This document shows positions 34,954 through 43,905 of a DNA stretch of 64,000 nt, in pieces; position 1 is the stretch's first letter; every line of letters begins with the position of its first letter. The notes beneath the pieces were generated by a model. It was given only the letters and a program-made list of their open reading frames with translations, had not been told where the DNA came from and ran no database searches. The stretch lies in assembly GCF_000186225.1 (NCBI RefSeq), contig NC_014933.1:992001-1056000 (forward strand). The letters run 5' to 3'. The position numbers and the translations under genes were made by a program. This DNA comes from Bacteroides helcogenes P 36-108 (GTDB lineage Bacteria > Bacteroidota > Bacteroidia > Bacteroidales > Bacteroidaceae).

Positions 34954-35754
34954 TCAATGCTTGTCGTGGTGATGTTCCCCCAGTATTCTGTGAGGTATCG
35001 TTCCGTGTCCCAATAACTCTATCGGGCACTGGAAGTTCCGTTCCAGCCATTCTTCCGTCACTCCTGTATCGGGATGATAATCCAGCGTCTCATTGACGCA
35101 GGCGATGGACTTTACTTGTTGCAGCACCGTGCCGATGTCATGGCTGACAAGGATGATGGCGCAATCTTTGTTGATCTCTGCCAGCAGTTCGTACAATCGG
35201 GCTTCAAAGCGCTTGTCAATGTAGGTGCTGGGTTCGTCGAGAATGATGACTTCCGGATCGGAAATGATGGCGCGTCCCAAAAGGGCGCGTTGCAACTGCC
35301 CGCCACTCAAAGCGCCGATGGCGCGTTCTTCCATGCCTTCCAATCCCATGCGGGCAATGACGGTACGCGCCTTTTCGTGATGTGCGGAGGTAAAGCGGGA
35401 GGCAAGCGGCTTCTTGCTGCTCAATCCGGAAAGGATGGTTTCTTCGACCGTGATGGGGAATTTGCGGTCTATGCTATTGTATTGTGGCAGGTAACCCATT
35501 GTCAACTGTCGGTTGGCTGTTGGCGATGAGTCGTTATCAATGTCTGTTCTTCGGCGGGGATGGAAGATTATTTCACCTCCGGCTGGCTTCAGCAAGCCGA
35601 GAATACACTTTATCAGAGTAGTTTTTCCTCCGCCGTTGGGGCCGATGATGCCGAGGAAGTCATGCTCGTAAACCGTCAGGTTTACGTCATGCAGGACGGT
35701 GAGGTTATCATATCCGGCAGAGAGGTTCTTTATCTCGATGATGGAATGTTGCAT
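34954..35754 (-). CDS. Metal (zinc/manganese type) ABC transporter ATP-binding protein
   Basis: 266 aa. Walker A GPNGGGKT (38-45), signature LSGGQLQR (149-156), Walker B VIILDEP (169-175) and H-loop His205 are all intact. The ZnuC/MntB-like family is supported by the nearby zinc-binding lipoprotein and a histidine-rich C-terminus (GEHHHDKH). No ZnuB-type permease gene is adjacent. A terminator hairpin ends 22 nt before the ATG and leaves no room for a promoter, so expression must come by read-through or from inside the hairpin. Confidence 0.92.
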   Translation of the reverse strand: MQHSIIEIKNLSAGYDNLTVLHDVNLTVYEHDFLGIIGPNGGGKTTLIKCILGLLKPAGGEIIFHPRRRTDIDNDSSPTANRQLTMGYLPQYNSIDRKFPITVEETILSGLSSKKPLASRFTSAHHEKARTVIARMGLEGMEERAIGALSGGQLQRALLGRAIISDPEVIILDEPSTYIDKRFEARLYELLAEINKDCAIILVSHDIGTVLQQVKSIACVNETLDYHPDTGVTEEWLERNFQCPIELLGHGTIPHRILGEHHHDKH

Positions 35755-35768
35755 GAGTAATTCGTCTA

Positions 35769-35827
35769 AAAAACAGTAACTCCATTCCGCGCAGATACAG
35801 CACCGGAATGGAGTTACAAATATAAGG
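35769..35827 (-). terminator. Terminator or attenuator just before the ABC ATPase gene
   Basis: GTAACTCCATTCCG (35776-35789) pairs perfectly with CGGAATGGAGTTAC (35814-35827). On the minus strand it is followed by TGTTTTTTAG. It ends the lipoprotein transcript 45 nt after its stop. Confidence 0.85.
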
Positions 35828-35871
35828 GATAATCTTGCAATTATCTTAATCTTCCGTTGGAATTCTTCTTG

Positions 35872-36852
35872 TTAACCAAATATGCTTGCAAGATATGGGG
35901 TATTGAGCAGATAGTCCTGTGCAATGATGAACTGCAATGTCTCATCATAGCTTACGGTGTTTATTACCACGGCATCAACGGTTATGACATTTCCTTGGCG
36001 GCTCACTGTCGGAGCCACGCCGAGCAGCTCCATATAGTCGTCGGCATCTTCTTGCAGGGATTCTTGCAGCAGTGCGGCCCAGTCTTCGTTGGGCAGCGTC
36101 AGGGTGGTGGTGTAAGTTTTCAGGTTATTGCTTGAGTTGAAGGTGACGCTGACCTCGTACTTGGTGGCGTTCAGGCCATAGATGTTGTTGCAACTGTACT
36201 TGCCGGAAGCATTGCCTTTGCTGCCTTCGTAGGTTCCGAACAGGCATTTGTCGGGCATGGAGGTGGTGTCCATACTCCATACTTTCATGGCATACTGCAC
36301 ATCCGTGTTTGTTTTCCCTTTCAGTTGCTCTATTTTGATGAAGACTATTTTCCCTTTCTGAGAGCAGTCTATGCCGAGCAGCGAAGCGGACCGGGTCGGT
36401 GCGGGGATGCTTTTCAGCAGTGCACGGCTTATGCTGTGACCCACACGGGCGGCGGTGCGGCGGGCGGTAGTGCTGCCCATGGAGTATGTGTCGTCGTCAC
36501 TTCCATCGGCCCAACTGCCGTCTTTCAAGGCATTGCAAATATAAGAGGCTGATGCTTCATCGTCGAACACAACGTTGTACACGGCTTCTTCGCAAATACC
36601 TTCTTTGAAGGAGAAGGCATAGTAAGCCTTGTAGTCCTCGTCGCTTGAGTTGGAAGCGAGATAGGTGCAGACTCCGTTTTCGGCCGTACCCTGCCATCCT
36701 GCTGCCGGTATGGTTTCCGATACAATTTCGGGCGTGTCTGTGCCTTCGTCGTCACTGCTGCAGGCTGACAGAGTGCAGAGGCTGAATGCTGCCATCCCAA
36801 AGAACGTTGCACTGAGCTTGATAGCTGCGGTGCATGAAAAGAACTGTTTCAT
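35872..36852 (-). CDS. Uncharacterised lipoprotein
   Basis: 326 aa starting MKQFFSCTAAIKLSATFFGM, with a lipobox LSAC followed by SSDDEGTDTP, an acidic linker typical of Bacteroides surface lipoproteins. The start at 36852 is set by a full promoter at 36877-36908; nine upstream codons are not used. The body is beta-rich (YKAYYAFSFKEGICEEAVYN; CLFGTYEGSKGNASGKYSCN) with no catalytic motif I know. It lies between zinc-binding protein and ATPase genes but forms its own transcription unit. Function unknown; a zinc-linked role is only a guess. Confidence 0.8.
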   Translation of the reverse strand: MKQFFSCTAAIKLSATFFGMAAFSLCTLSACSSDDEGTDTPEIVSETIPAAGWQGTAENGVCTYLASNSSDEDYKAYYAFSFKEGICEEAVYNVVFDDEASASYICNALKDGSWADGSDDDTYSMGSTTARRTAARVGHSISRALLKSIPAPTRSASLLGIDCSQKGKIVFIKIEQLKGKTNTDVQYAMKVWSMDTTSMPDKCLFGTYEGSKGNASGKYSCNNIYGLNATKYEVSVTFNSSNNLKTYTTTLTLPNEDWAALLQESLQEDADDYMELLGVAPTVSRQGNVITVDAVVINTVSYDETLQFIIAQDYLLNTPYLASIFG

Positions 36853-36876
36853 ATATACATTGTTTAAAGATTTAGG

Positions 36877-36908
36877 CAAAAGTAATGTATATATGTAGTG
36901 CGGACAAA
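36877..36908 (-). promoter_or_regulatory. Promoter of the lipoprotein gene
   Basis: Minus strand: TTTG (complement of 36905-36908), exactly 20 bp, then TACTTTTG (complement of 36877-36884). Full consensus, 24 nt before the ATG at 36852. Confidence 0.75.
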
Positions 36909-36996
36909 AGGCAAAGATGGCTGAATCTGCTTGAAGATGCGGGATAGATGTTTATGTGATATAAAATGGCGTTTGAGGTTGTAGAAAAAGTTTTTG

Positions 36997-37911
36997 TCAC
37001 TCCTTCCCGTTCAGGCTTCGTGCCGTTTTCAGCATCTCCGTTTTCCAGTCGTAAGAGAGGGGATTGATGTCCGTGATTTCTGTTCCGGTTTGCCGGGCGA
37101 TGATTTCGGCGTTACGGCGGTCGAACTCCGGTTGCACGAAGATGACATGTACTTTTTCTTTTTCGCAGATATTTATCAGGTTTTTCAGGTGTGCGGGTGA
37201 GGGCTCTTTTCCGCCGGCCTCGATGGGAATCTGGTGCAAGCCGTAGTCGCGGGCAAAGTACGAGAGTGCCGGATGATAGATCATGAAGGCATGGTCGGCT
37301 CCGGAGGTGGAAAGTGTCTGCCGGATGAGGCTGTCTGTCTGCGCTATCTCCCGGCGGAGGGCGTTGTAGCGTTTCGTATAAGCGTCTTTATTGGCTTTGT
37401 CGATGGTGCAAAGGGCATTCAGTATATTTGTTGCAATGATTTGGGCATTGACGGCAGAGTTCCATACATGTGGTTCCACGCCTTGGGGATGGGCATGCCC
37501 GTCGGAGTTGGCTGTTTTTTCCATATTCGTTCCATGATGGTGATGGGTGCTGTCGTAGATGAGTTCGATGCCTTGGGAAGTGTCGAAGAATTGCAGATGC
37601 GGCGCGTTGTCTGCCAGGCGGCCGGCCCAGCTTTGCTCGAATCCGATGTAGCCGATGCGGAAATAAGCCTTGCTTCTGGACAGATCCATGAGTTGCTTGG
37701 GAGTGGGATCGTAGGTTTCGGGGCTGGTTCCTTTGGGAACCATGCTGACTACCTCGAAGCAGTCTCCTGCGATGGCTTCGGTAAAGTATCGCAAAGGCTC
37801 GATGGTGACGGTGATGACGGGCTTGGCATCATCCTTTCCGGCATGGTTGTTTCCTTGTTTGCAGGATATCAGCAGGATGGACGTAAGGAACAGTAGGTAT
37901 ATCTTTCTCAT
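36997..37911 (-). CDS. Zinc ABC transporter substrate-binding lipoprotein (ZnuA type)
   Basis: 304 aa with a lipobox ISC (Cys17). This is the cluster A-I metal-binding protein. It has VTIEPLRYFTEAIAGD, a His-rich loop (YDSTHHHHGTNMEKTANSDG, then HAHPQGVEPHVW), the ligand histidine in MIYHPALSYFARDYG, and late EKVHVIFVQPEFDRR. The His-rich loop favours zinc over manganese. It follows mnmD by 46 bp on the same strand. The ATPase gene is 1.2 kb further on, beyond the lipoprotein. Confidence 0.92.
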   Translation of the reverse strand: MRKIYLLFLTSILLISCKQGNNHAGKDDAKPVITVTIEPLRYFTEAIAGDCFEVVSMVPKGTSPETYDPTPKQLMDLSRSKAYFRIGYIGFEQSWAGRLADNAPHLQFFDTSQGIELIYDSTHHHHGTNMEKTANSDGHAHPQGVEPHVWNSAVNAQIIATNILNALCTIDKANKDAYTKRYNALRREIAQTDSLIRQTLSTSGADHAFMIYHPALSYFARDYGLHQIPIEAGGKEPSPAHLKNLINICEKEKVHVIFVQPEFDRRNAEIIARQTGTEITDINPLSYDWKTEMLKTARSLNGKE

Positions 37912-37957
37912 TGGTTGCTTTGTTTAAATTTTTATGATTAATGTCTTCCGCATTTTT

Positions 37958-38701
37958 TCAGCTTCCCGTTTTTGAGGCGCGCAGTATTTCCCGCTTTCCG
38001 CCGGGAGGACCGGGCAGCCGTTCCACCTTGAAGCCTACGGCTTGCAGCATCCGGCGTACAGAGCCTTTGGCGCAGTATGTGGTCAGCACTCCGTTCCGGT
38101 TCATGCTTGCGTACAGGGCGCGGAAAATCTGTTCGTCCCACATTTCGGGCTGCTTTTCGGGGGCAAAGGCATCGAAATAAATAACATCAAAGGAGGGGGG
38201 AAAGTTGAGAGTTGACAGTTGAGAGTTGACAGTCGATACTTGAAAGTTGACTGCACTGTCTTGCTGCATGGCAACCTTCAACTCTCCTCTTTCAACTTTC
38301 AACTCTCTTGCGTCTGCCTGCATCTTGTGCAGGGTGAAGTGGGGCGTGATGTCAGCATCCTCCTCCCAGGGAGCTTCATGCAGGGCTTTGAACAGCGGGT
38401 TGCCGCTGTATCGCAGTATCTCCACTTCTTCCCAGGCAAGAGGGTAGAGTTCGATGCCGGTGTAGTATATGTGCCGTCTTTCCGCTTCTGCCGCTTCGAG
38501 GGTGAGCAGTGCGTTCAGTCCGGTTCCGAAACCTATTTCAAGAATATGCGGCCGGGTGGCAGATGAGGCTTTCAGCCCCATGTCGATAAAGATATGCCGG
38601 GATTCTGTAAGTGCTCCCTTTACCGAATGATAATGCTCGTTCAGTTCGGGCACAAACAGGGTTGCGCTTCCGTCTTCGGTTTGTTCTATGATCCGTTTCA
38701 T
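37958..38701 (-). CDS. mnmD: tRNA U34 5-methylaminomethyl-2-thiouridine methyltransferase, with an in-frame repeat insertion
   Basis: 247 aa. MnmD methylates nm5(s2)U34 of tRNAs using SAM and stands alone from MnmC oxidase. Motifs: ILEIGFGTGLNALL (about 53-66), the acidic TGIELYPLAWEE, and FDVIYFDAFAPEKQPEMWDE (about 171-190). The C-terminal GVLTTYCAKGSVRRMLQAVG and GPPGGKREIL are family-typical. Residues about 133-169 are not family-like: they are encoded by a heptad repeat (GTTGAGA/GTTGAAA) in direct and inverted copies, giving LKVERGELKV and VSTVNSQLSTLNF. The insert falls between the ADARE strand and the FDAFAPEK catalytic segment. Confidence 0.92.
   Translation of the reverse strand: MKRIIEQTEDGSATLFVPELNEHYHSVKGALTESRHIFIDMGLKASSATRPHILEIGFGTGLNALLTLEAAEAERRHIYYTGIELYPLAWEEVEILRYSGNPLFKALHEAPWEEDADITPHFTLHKMQADARELKVERGELKVAMQQDSAVNFQVSTVNSQLSTLNFPPSFDVIYFDAFAPEKQPEMWDEQIFRALYASMNRNGVLTTYCAKGSVRRMLQAVGFKVERLPGPPGGKREILRASKTGS
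38200..38308. repeat. GTTGAGA/GTTGAAA heptad repeat inside mnmD, imperfect inverted arms
   Basis: 38201-38255 has about six degenerate copies of GTTGACA/GTTGAGA/GTTGAAA. 38272-38307 has the inverse units (CTTCAACTCTC, TTTCAACTTTC, AACTCTC). The two arms can pair. Such strings are seen between Bacteroides genes; here the tract is in frame and translated. Confidence 0.85.
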
Positions 38702-38773
38702 CTTTTGAGTCTTACTTTTTTACTTTTTGTCTATTCCCTGTATATCAGACGTTTGCTGCGTATATAGTTTCGC

Positions 38774-38836
38774 CGTGCTGCATCTATATATCGAGCGTGC
38801 TGCATCTATATATGCCGGTCGGTGCATCTATATATG
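38774..38836. repeat. Three tandem TGCATCTATATAT repeats
   Basis: GTGCTGCATCTATATAT occurs at 38775-38791 and 38797-38813, with a shorter copy (GTGCATCTATATAT) at 38823-38836. Spacing is 22-26 bp, about two helical turns. It lies in the 197-bp gap upstream of mnmD and downstream of the YqaA-like gene. Confidence 0.8.
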
Positions 38837-38898
38837 CAGCAACCGGGGGATGCCGCTTTGCCTTTTTCCTCCTTTTTGTCAGGAATATTCCCGGCTTG

Positions 38899-39378
38899 TC
38901 AGCCGTTTATCACGGTCAGCGCTCCCTGCAGCGCTAGCAGCATGGCAACGTAGCGCATCAGCTTTCCCGCAAACATGGATGCTGTGGTCAGATAAACGTT
39001 ACTCCTCATAAAGCCCAGTGCAATGGCAATGGCTTCTCCTACGAAGGGCAGAAAGGCGAAAAACGCCATCAGTGATCCCCTCCCTTGCAGGAAGCGTTGC
39101 ATCTTGTCTGTCTTTTCCTTCTTTACCTTGAAGTATTTCTCTATCCAGTCTGTCTTTCCGAGGCGTCCCATATAGTAACAGGTCATTCCTCCTATGGTAT
39201 TGCCCAGTGTGGCGGCAAGTACGCAGAGTGCGGGACTCAGCCCTACCTTGACCAATGCCACCATGACCAGTTCGGAGCTGAAAGGCAGGATGCTTCCCGC
39301 TAACAGGGCGGAGATGAATAGTCCGAGGTAACCCCAGTCTATGAGCAGCCCGGTGAGTGTATCTATAAAAGCGTCCAT
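38899..39378 (-). CDS. YqaA/DedA-family (VTT domain) membrane protein
   Basis: 159 aa, with helices at about 14-34, 45-65, 105-125 and 130-155. The VTT/DedA features are LPFSSELVMVALVKVG in helix one-two, the small-residue turn GNTIGGMTCYYMGRLGK, and FFAFLPFVGEAIAIALGFMR. Family members are lipid scramblase-like or transport proteins of the membrane. Its start overlaps the previous gene by 16 bp, placing it at the end of the purD run. Confidence 0.85.
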   Translation of the reverse strand: MDAFIDTLTGLLIDWGYLGLFISALLAGSILPFSSELVMVALVKVGLSPALCVLAATLGNTIGGMTCYYMGRLGKTDWIEKYFKVKKEKTDKMQRFLQGRGSLMAFFAFLPFVGEAIAIALGFMRSNVYLTTASMFAGKLMRYVAMLLALQGALTVING

Positions 39379-40361
39379 ATATTAAATCCGAATAAGATGA
39401 ACAATCCTGCAAGTGCGCAGATGAAGAAGGCATTGGAACTGCGGCTGCTTGTCAGTGCGAAGAAGTGTCCTGCTAAAATACTTACTCCGATCAGCAGGAA
39501 CGAGAGCAGATGGATGCCCGGTGACGGTTGCAGACCGATATATATGAAGATGCAGAGGTTAAGGAATATGAGGAAATGCAGGTAGCTGCGGGTGCGTATC
39601 TTGTCTTCGTAGCCGGCTACAAGGCAATGTGTGGAACTGACGATGAACAGGACGAGCAGGTATCCGATGCTTGCCAGTTCCCACGGCTGGAAATCGAACC
39701 GGACTGGCGTGAAAGCCGCCAGTTCCCGGAAGGGACGGTAGAACAGGTCCATCTGTCCGTGCCAGTAGGCGTGCCCCAACAGAAACCAGAAGGGCACGCT
39801 CCAGCCCGTCAGGGAGGCAAAAAAACTTTTGAGTTGCAGAGACTGGAAATTGTAGGCGCCCATCCAGAACACAGGTACGAAAAGTATGAGTTGCGGGAAC
39901 AGCAGGCTGCCCACACCGATGAATACGAACGCATGGAAAAGGTAGCTTGCGGGACGCGCCTGCTGGTAACTCTTGAAAAGGAAGAACAGGGCAACTAAAA
40001 CTGCGGCGGCTGCCAAATCACCGGCATACAGTATATGTATGCCGGGGCAAATGGATACCAACAGGAAATAGATGGCTGTCTGTACGGATGCCCTCATGCG
40101 GATGAGCCCGAATGCGTTGTTCAGTTCTATCAGGAAGTAGCCGATGATGCTGTATAAGATGAAACTGAGGAAACGGCAAGCCCAGGCGGGAACGGAAAAG
40201 TTGCCAAACACTTCCCAAAGGGGGGAGTTGTCCCTCTTCACCTCCATTTCGGGCAGCAGGATGGCCGTCAGTATCCAGCAGGCCACTGAAATCAGGATGG
40301 CGGCGGGCAGTGTGAGGTGGCCCGCCGTAATCCGGTTCTGGAATCGTTTGGTACGTAACAT
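39363..40361 (-). CDS. Polytopic membrane protein, possibly DUF6427-like
   Basis: 332 aa with about nine to ten hydrophobic helices (LPAAILISVACWILTAIL, LSFILYSIIGYFLIELNN, and others) and short loops. It starts 6 bp after the purD stop and overlaps YqaA by 16 bp, so all three are one operon. The layout resembles the DUF6427 family of Bacteroidetes; I am not sure. No transporter motif or catalytic site is visible. Confidence 0.7.
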   Translation of the reverse strand: MLRTKRFQNRITAGHLTLPAAILISVACWILTAILLPEMEVKRDNSPLWEVFGNFSVPAWACRFLSFILYSIIGYFLIELNNAFGLIRMRASVQTAIYFLLVSICPGIHILYAGDLAAAAVLVALFFLFKSYQQARPASYLFHAFVFIGVGSLLFPQLILFVPVFWMGAYNFQSLQLKSFFASLTGWSVPFWFLLGHAYWHGQMDLFYRPFRELAAFTPVRFDFQPWELASIGYLLVLFIVSSTHCLVAGYEDKIRTRSYLHFLIFLNLCIFIYIGLQPSPGIHLLSFLLIGVSILAGHFFALTSSRSSNAFFICALAGLFILFGFNIWTLL

Positions 40362-40367
40362 GGAAAA

Positions 40368-41642
40368 TTACAGGTCGAACCCGATGTCGCGTCGGAAATA
40401 TTTCTTGTCGAAGTCTATCATGTCTGCCACAGTGTAGCTTTTGGCAAGGGCTTCTTCCTTGGTGTCGCCATAAGAACAGACAGCGATGACCCGCCCGCCG
40501 TTGGTCACGATGTCACCGTCCTTCATGGCCGTGCCTGCATGAAACAGGATGCTGTCTGTGCAGGCGGCTTGTCCGAAGCCGGTCATTACCTTGCCTTTCT
40601 CGTAAGCTTCGGGGTAGCCGCCGCTTACCAGCATGACGCAGGCTGCGGTGCGGGGATCGAGCTCCAGAGTTTTGGTGTCGAGATTTACCTGATGTACACC
40701 TTCAAAGAGTTCTACGATGTCACTCTTGATACGCAGCATGACGCTTTCGGTTTCGGGATCGCCCATGCGCACGTTGTACTCTATCACCATCGGCTCGCCT
40801 TTCACGTTGATCAGGCCGAGGAAGATGAATCCTTTGTAAAGGATATTCTCCTCAAGCAGTCCGTTGATGGTAGGCTCGATGATGCGTGTACGTACCTTTT
40901 CCATGAATTCGTCGTTGGCAAAGGGTACGGGGGTGACGCTTCCCATGCCGCCGGTATTAAGACCTCTGTCACCTTCGCCGATACGTTTGTAGTCCTTGGC
41001 GACGGGGAGGATTTTATAATGACGGCTGTCCGAAAGCACGAATACGGAGCATTCTATTCCACTAAGGAATTCTTCGATGACAACTGTGGCGCTGGCATTG
41101 CCGAACATGCCTCCAAGCATTTCCTTCAGTTCCTTTCGGGCTTCTTCCAGACTGGGCAGAATCAATACGCCCTTACCGGCGCACAGTCCGTCGGCTTTCA
41201 GCACATACGGTGCTTCGAGGGTTTCGAGGAAAGCCAGACCTTCGTCAAGAGTTTGTGCCGTGACGCTTTTATAGCGGGCGGTGGGTATGTTGTGGCGTTG
41301 CATGAACTCTTTTGCGAATTCTTTGCTGCCTTCCAATTGCGCGCCTTTGGCGGTGGGGCCTATGATGGCTATATGGCGGGTGGAATCATCTTCCTTGAAT
41401 TTATCGAAGATGCCCTGTACCAGTGGGTCTTCGGGCCCTACCACTATCATATCGACTTTATTTTCGAGAGCGAAGGCCTTGAGTGCAGGGAAGTCGGTAG
41501 CTTTTATATTCACATTCTCGCCTGCCGCGCTTGTTCCGGCATTGCCTGGGGCGATGTATAACTTCTCGATTTTGGGACTTTGGGCAATCTTCCATGCCAG
41601 AGCATGCTCGCGGCCGCCTGAGCCTAATAGTAATACTTTCAT
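40368..41642 (-). CDS. purD: Phosphoribosylamine-glycine ligase
   Basis: 424 aa, the usual length. It makes GAR, the second step of purine synthesis. ATP-grasp fold: [17 protein letters not shown] at the N-terminus, [46 protein letters not shown] and [17 protein letters not shown] (metal-binding). It lies between an S9 peptidase gene 22 bp upstream and the membrane genes downstream. Confidence 0.97.
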   Translation of the reverse strand: MKVLLLGSGGREHALAWKIAQSPKIEKLYIAPGNAGTSAAGENVNIKATDFPALKAFALENKVDMIVVGPEDPLVQGIFDKFKEDDSTRHIAIIGPTAKGAQLEGSKEFAKEFMQRHNIPTARYKSVTAQTLDEGLAFLETLEAPYVLKADGLCAGKGVLILPSLEEARKELKEMLGGMFGNASATVVIEEFLSGIECSVFVLSDSRHYKILPVAKDYKRIGEGDRGLNTGGMGSVTPVPFANDEFMEKVRTRIIEPTINGLLEENILYKGFIFLGLINVKGEPMVIEYNVRMGDPETESVMLRIKSDIVELFEGVHQVNLDTKTLELDPRTAACVMLVSGGYPEAYEKGKVMTGFGQAACTDSILFHAGTAMKDGDIVTNGGRVIAVCSYGDTKEEALAKSYTVADMIDFDKKYFRRDIGFDL

Positions 41643-41664
41643 GATTCTTCTTTTTATTCTGGAA

Positions 41665-43872
41665 TTATTTACTTTTCCCTTCTACTTCAATGGAGCGAGG
41701 GGCAAGATAGTCTTCAAAATATCTCGTTATCTTCTCGTACAGGTGTACACGGTCGCGCCCCATCACGTTGTGCTTATGAGTGGGATAGATGAACAAGTCG
41801 GGATAAGTGCGGGCATCCACACAGGCTTTCATGAACGAAAGGGTGTGTTGCGGGACGCAGGTGTCATCGTGGTCATCGTGTATGATGAGCAGATGGCCTT
41901 TCAGGTTGCCGGCAAGCTTTTTCAGGTTGCACATCTCATACCCTTCCGGATTGCTTTGCGGGGTATCCATGTAGCGTTCGCCGTACATGATTTCGTAATA
42001 GCTCCAGTCGATGACAGGGCCTCCGGCAACACCTGCTTTGAAAATCTCCGGGTAGCGAAGCATCAGTGCAGTGGTCATGTGCCCTCCGAAGCTCCAGCCG
42101 TGTACGCCGATGCGGTCGGCATCCACATAAGGCAGGCTCTTCAGATATTCCACACCTTTCACCTGATCTTTGCCTTCCTCAATGCCAAGGCGGCGGAAGG
42201 TGGCGTTCTCGAATTCCAGACCGCGGTTGCTGCTTCCACGGTTGTCAAGGGTGAACATAATGTAACCTTTGTTTGCCATGTAGATGTCCCATCCGCGTGC
42301 ACCGTTCATCCATCCGTTTGTTACCAGTTGGGCGTGCGGACCACCATATACATAGACTATGGCGGGATATTTTTTCCGGGGATCGAAATCGGCGGGTCTG
42401 ATGATGCGGTAGTGCAAGTCGGTCTTTCCGTCGGCGGCTTTGAGAGTGCCGGTCTCTATGTCGGGCATCGTGAAACCTTCGTATGGGTTCTTTGCAGTCA
42501 ACAGGTTGAAGCTTTTCCCGTTCTGTACATTGACGAGGCTGATGTTGCGGGGAACGTCCGGGGCGGTATGGTTGTCAATCAGGTAGTTGCCCGATGCGGA
42601 AAGGATGGCGTGATGCACGCCTTTACCGTTGTCCAGGGGGGTAATCTTTCCACTGTTTATACTTACCTTATATATATTGCTTTGCAGCGGTGACTCTTTG
42701 GTGGCCGCGATGATAATTTCTTTCTTCTTTTCATTGAAGCCGAGCACCTCTTGTACCAGCCAGTCGCCTTGTGTCAGTTGTTTCATCCCATTTTTGATGT
42801 CTGCCAAGTACAGGTGGTTATATCCGTCACGCTGGCTTTGGCAGATGAACTTCGTGTCATCCCAAGGCAGGAAGATGATGGGGCTCTGAGGCTCCACATA
42901 CTTAGGATGGTTTTCCTCATAAATCTCGCCTGTCAATTCTCCGTTTTCGGCATTGTATTGGCAGAGTTTGGCGTGGTTCTGGTCCCGGTTCAGTTCTGTC
43001 AGATAAAGGCTTTTGCCGTCAGGCGCCCACGAGATATTGGTGAAGTAGCGGTCGGTAGGGTCACCCGTATTCAGATAAACGGTTTTTCCGCTTTGAGGGT
43101 TATAGATCCCTACATATACTTTGTGGCTGGTCATCCCCGCCATGGGATAGCGGATGAGATTCACTTCGCCTGTGCGTGCGGTGATGTCCACCAGCGGATA
43201 TTGTGTCACCATGCTTTCGTCCATCCGGTAGAATGCGAGTAAATGTCCTTCGGGACTCCAAAAGGTTCCTTTGCTGATGCCGAACTCATTGCGATGCACG
43301 CTTTGTCCGCAGACGATACCTTCCGGTTCGTCGGTGATGCGCCGTCCGTTGACGTAGAGATTGCCGCGCACGGTGTAGGCAAGGTTTCGGCTGGCCGTGT
43401 CATAGTCAAAGTTTTCGGCAGGTTCTTTGGGCAGGTCGTCTCGTCCGGTGAGTTGTCCCGTCTTCCAGTTATATATGGCATAACGCTGGGACCTGGGAAG
43501 TAGTATTTCGGTCTTCTCCGGCCAAGGCAATTGCACGTTGTATAGATGGGCGATTTCTTTTATTCCGGCAGCTTTCAGGGCTTGGTTTACCGCTTTGCGT
43601 GTGATGAGCACCGTTTCTTTTCCCGTCTTGGGATCGATGGCTTTCAGCTCATCAATGTCCGGTTTGATGCACACGTCTCCCCACCATTGCAGGCCATACA
43701 GGTTTTCGGCATAGCGGTAGGTTTCTCCTCCGGGAATCAGGTCTTCTAAAGTCGGCTTCTTCAATGCTTGTATGCCGGCATTTGTTTTTTGCGCCATAAC
43801 ATTTGTTGCAAATAGGGCTGGCATTGCAATCAGCAATGCCAGTATGCCTTTATTCATGATCTTCGTATTCAT
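41665..43872 (-). CDS. Dipeptidyl peptidase IV-type (S9) secreted peptidase
   Basis: About 735 aa. A signal peptide is seen in [20 protein letters not shown], ending near MAQ. I use the ATG at 43872 (MNTKIMNKG); ATGs at 43884 and 43857 are also possible. An N-terminal beta-propeller (about 60-490) is followed by the alpha/beta hydrolase domain. The catalytic Ser is in [11 protein letters not shown], the Asp in [12 protein letters not shown] and the His in PTHKHNVMG. It removes X-Pro or X-Ala dipeptides from peptide N-termini in the periplasm or at the surface. It is 34 bp downstream of the RNA methyltransferase gene. Confidence 0.93.
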   Translation of the reverse strand: MNTKIMNKGILALLIAMPALFATNVMAQKTNAGIQALKKPTLEDLIPGGETYRYAENLYGLQWWGDVCIKPDIDELKAIDPKTGKETVLITRKAVNQALKAAGIKEIAHLYNVQLPWPEKTEILLPRSQRYAIYNWKTGQLTGRDDLPKEPAENFDYDTASRNLAYTVRGNLYVNGRRITDEPEGIVCGQSVHRNEFGISKGTFWSPEGHLLAFYRMDESMVTQYPLVDITARTGEVNLIRYPMAGMTSHKVYVGIYNPQSGKTVYLNTGDPTDRYFTNISWAPDGKSLYLTELNRDQNHAKLCQYNAENGELTGEIYEENHPKYVEPQSPIIFLPWDDTKFICQSQRDGYNHLYLADIKNGMKQLTQGDWLVQEVLGFNEKKKEIIIAATKESPLQSNIYKVSINSGKITPLDNGKGVHHAILSASGNYLIDNHTAPDVPRNISLVNVQNGKSFNLLTAKNPYEGFTMPDIETGTLKAADGKTDLHYRIIRPADFDPRKKYPAIVYVYGGPHAQLVTNGWMNGARGWDIYMANKGYIMFTLDNRGSSNRGLEFENATFRRLGIEEGKDQVKGVEYLKSLPYVDADRIGVHGWSFGGHMTTALMLRYPEIFKAGVAGGPVIDWSYYEIMYGERYMDTPQSNPEGYEMCNLKKLAGNLKGHLLIIHDDHDDTCVPQHTLSFMKACVDARTYPDLFIYPTHKHNVMGRDRVHLYEKITRYFEDYLAPRSIEVEGKSK

Positions 43873-43905
43873 TGTCTTTATCATCGAACTGAGCACTTTT
43901 ATCTA

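Noticed and set aside
38702..38898. A CRISPR-like array at the TATATAT repeats
   Set aside because: Repeats are short, AT-rich and have 5-9 bp between them rather than unique 30-bp spacers; no cas genes are near.
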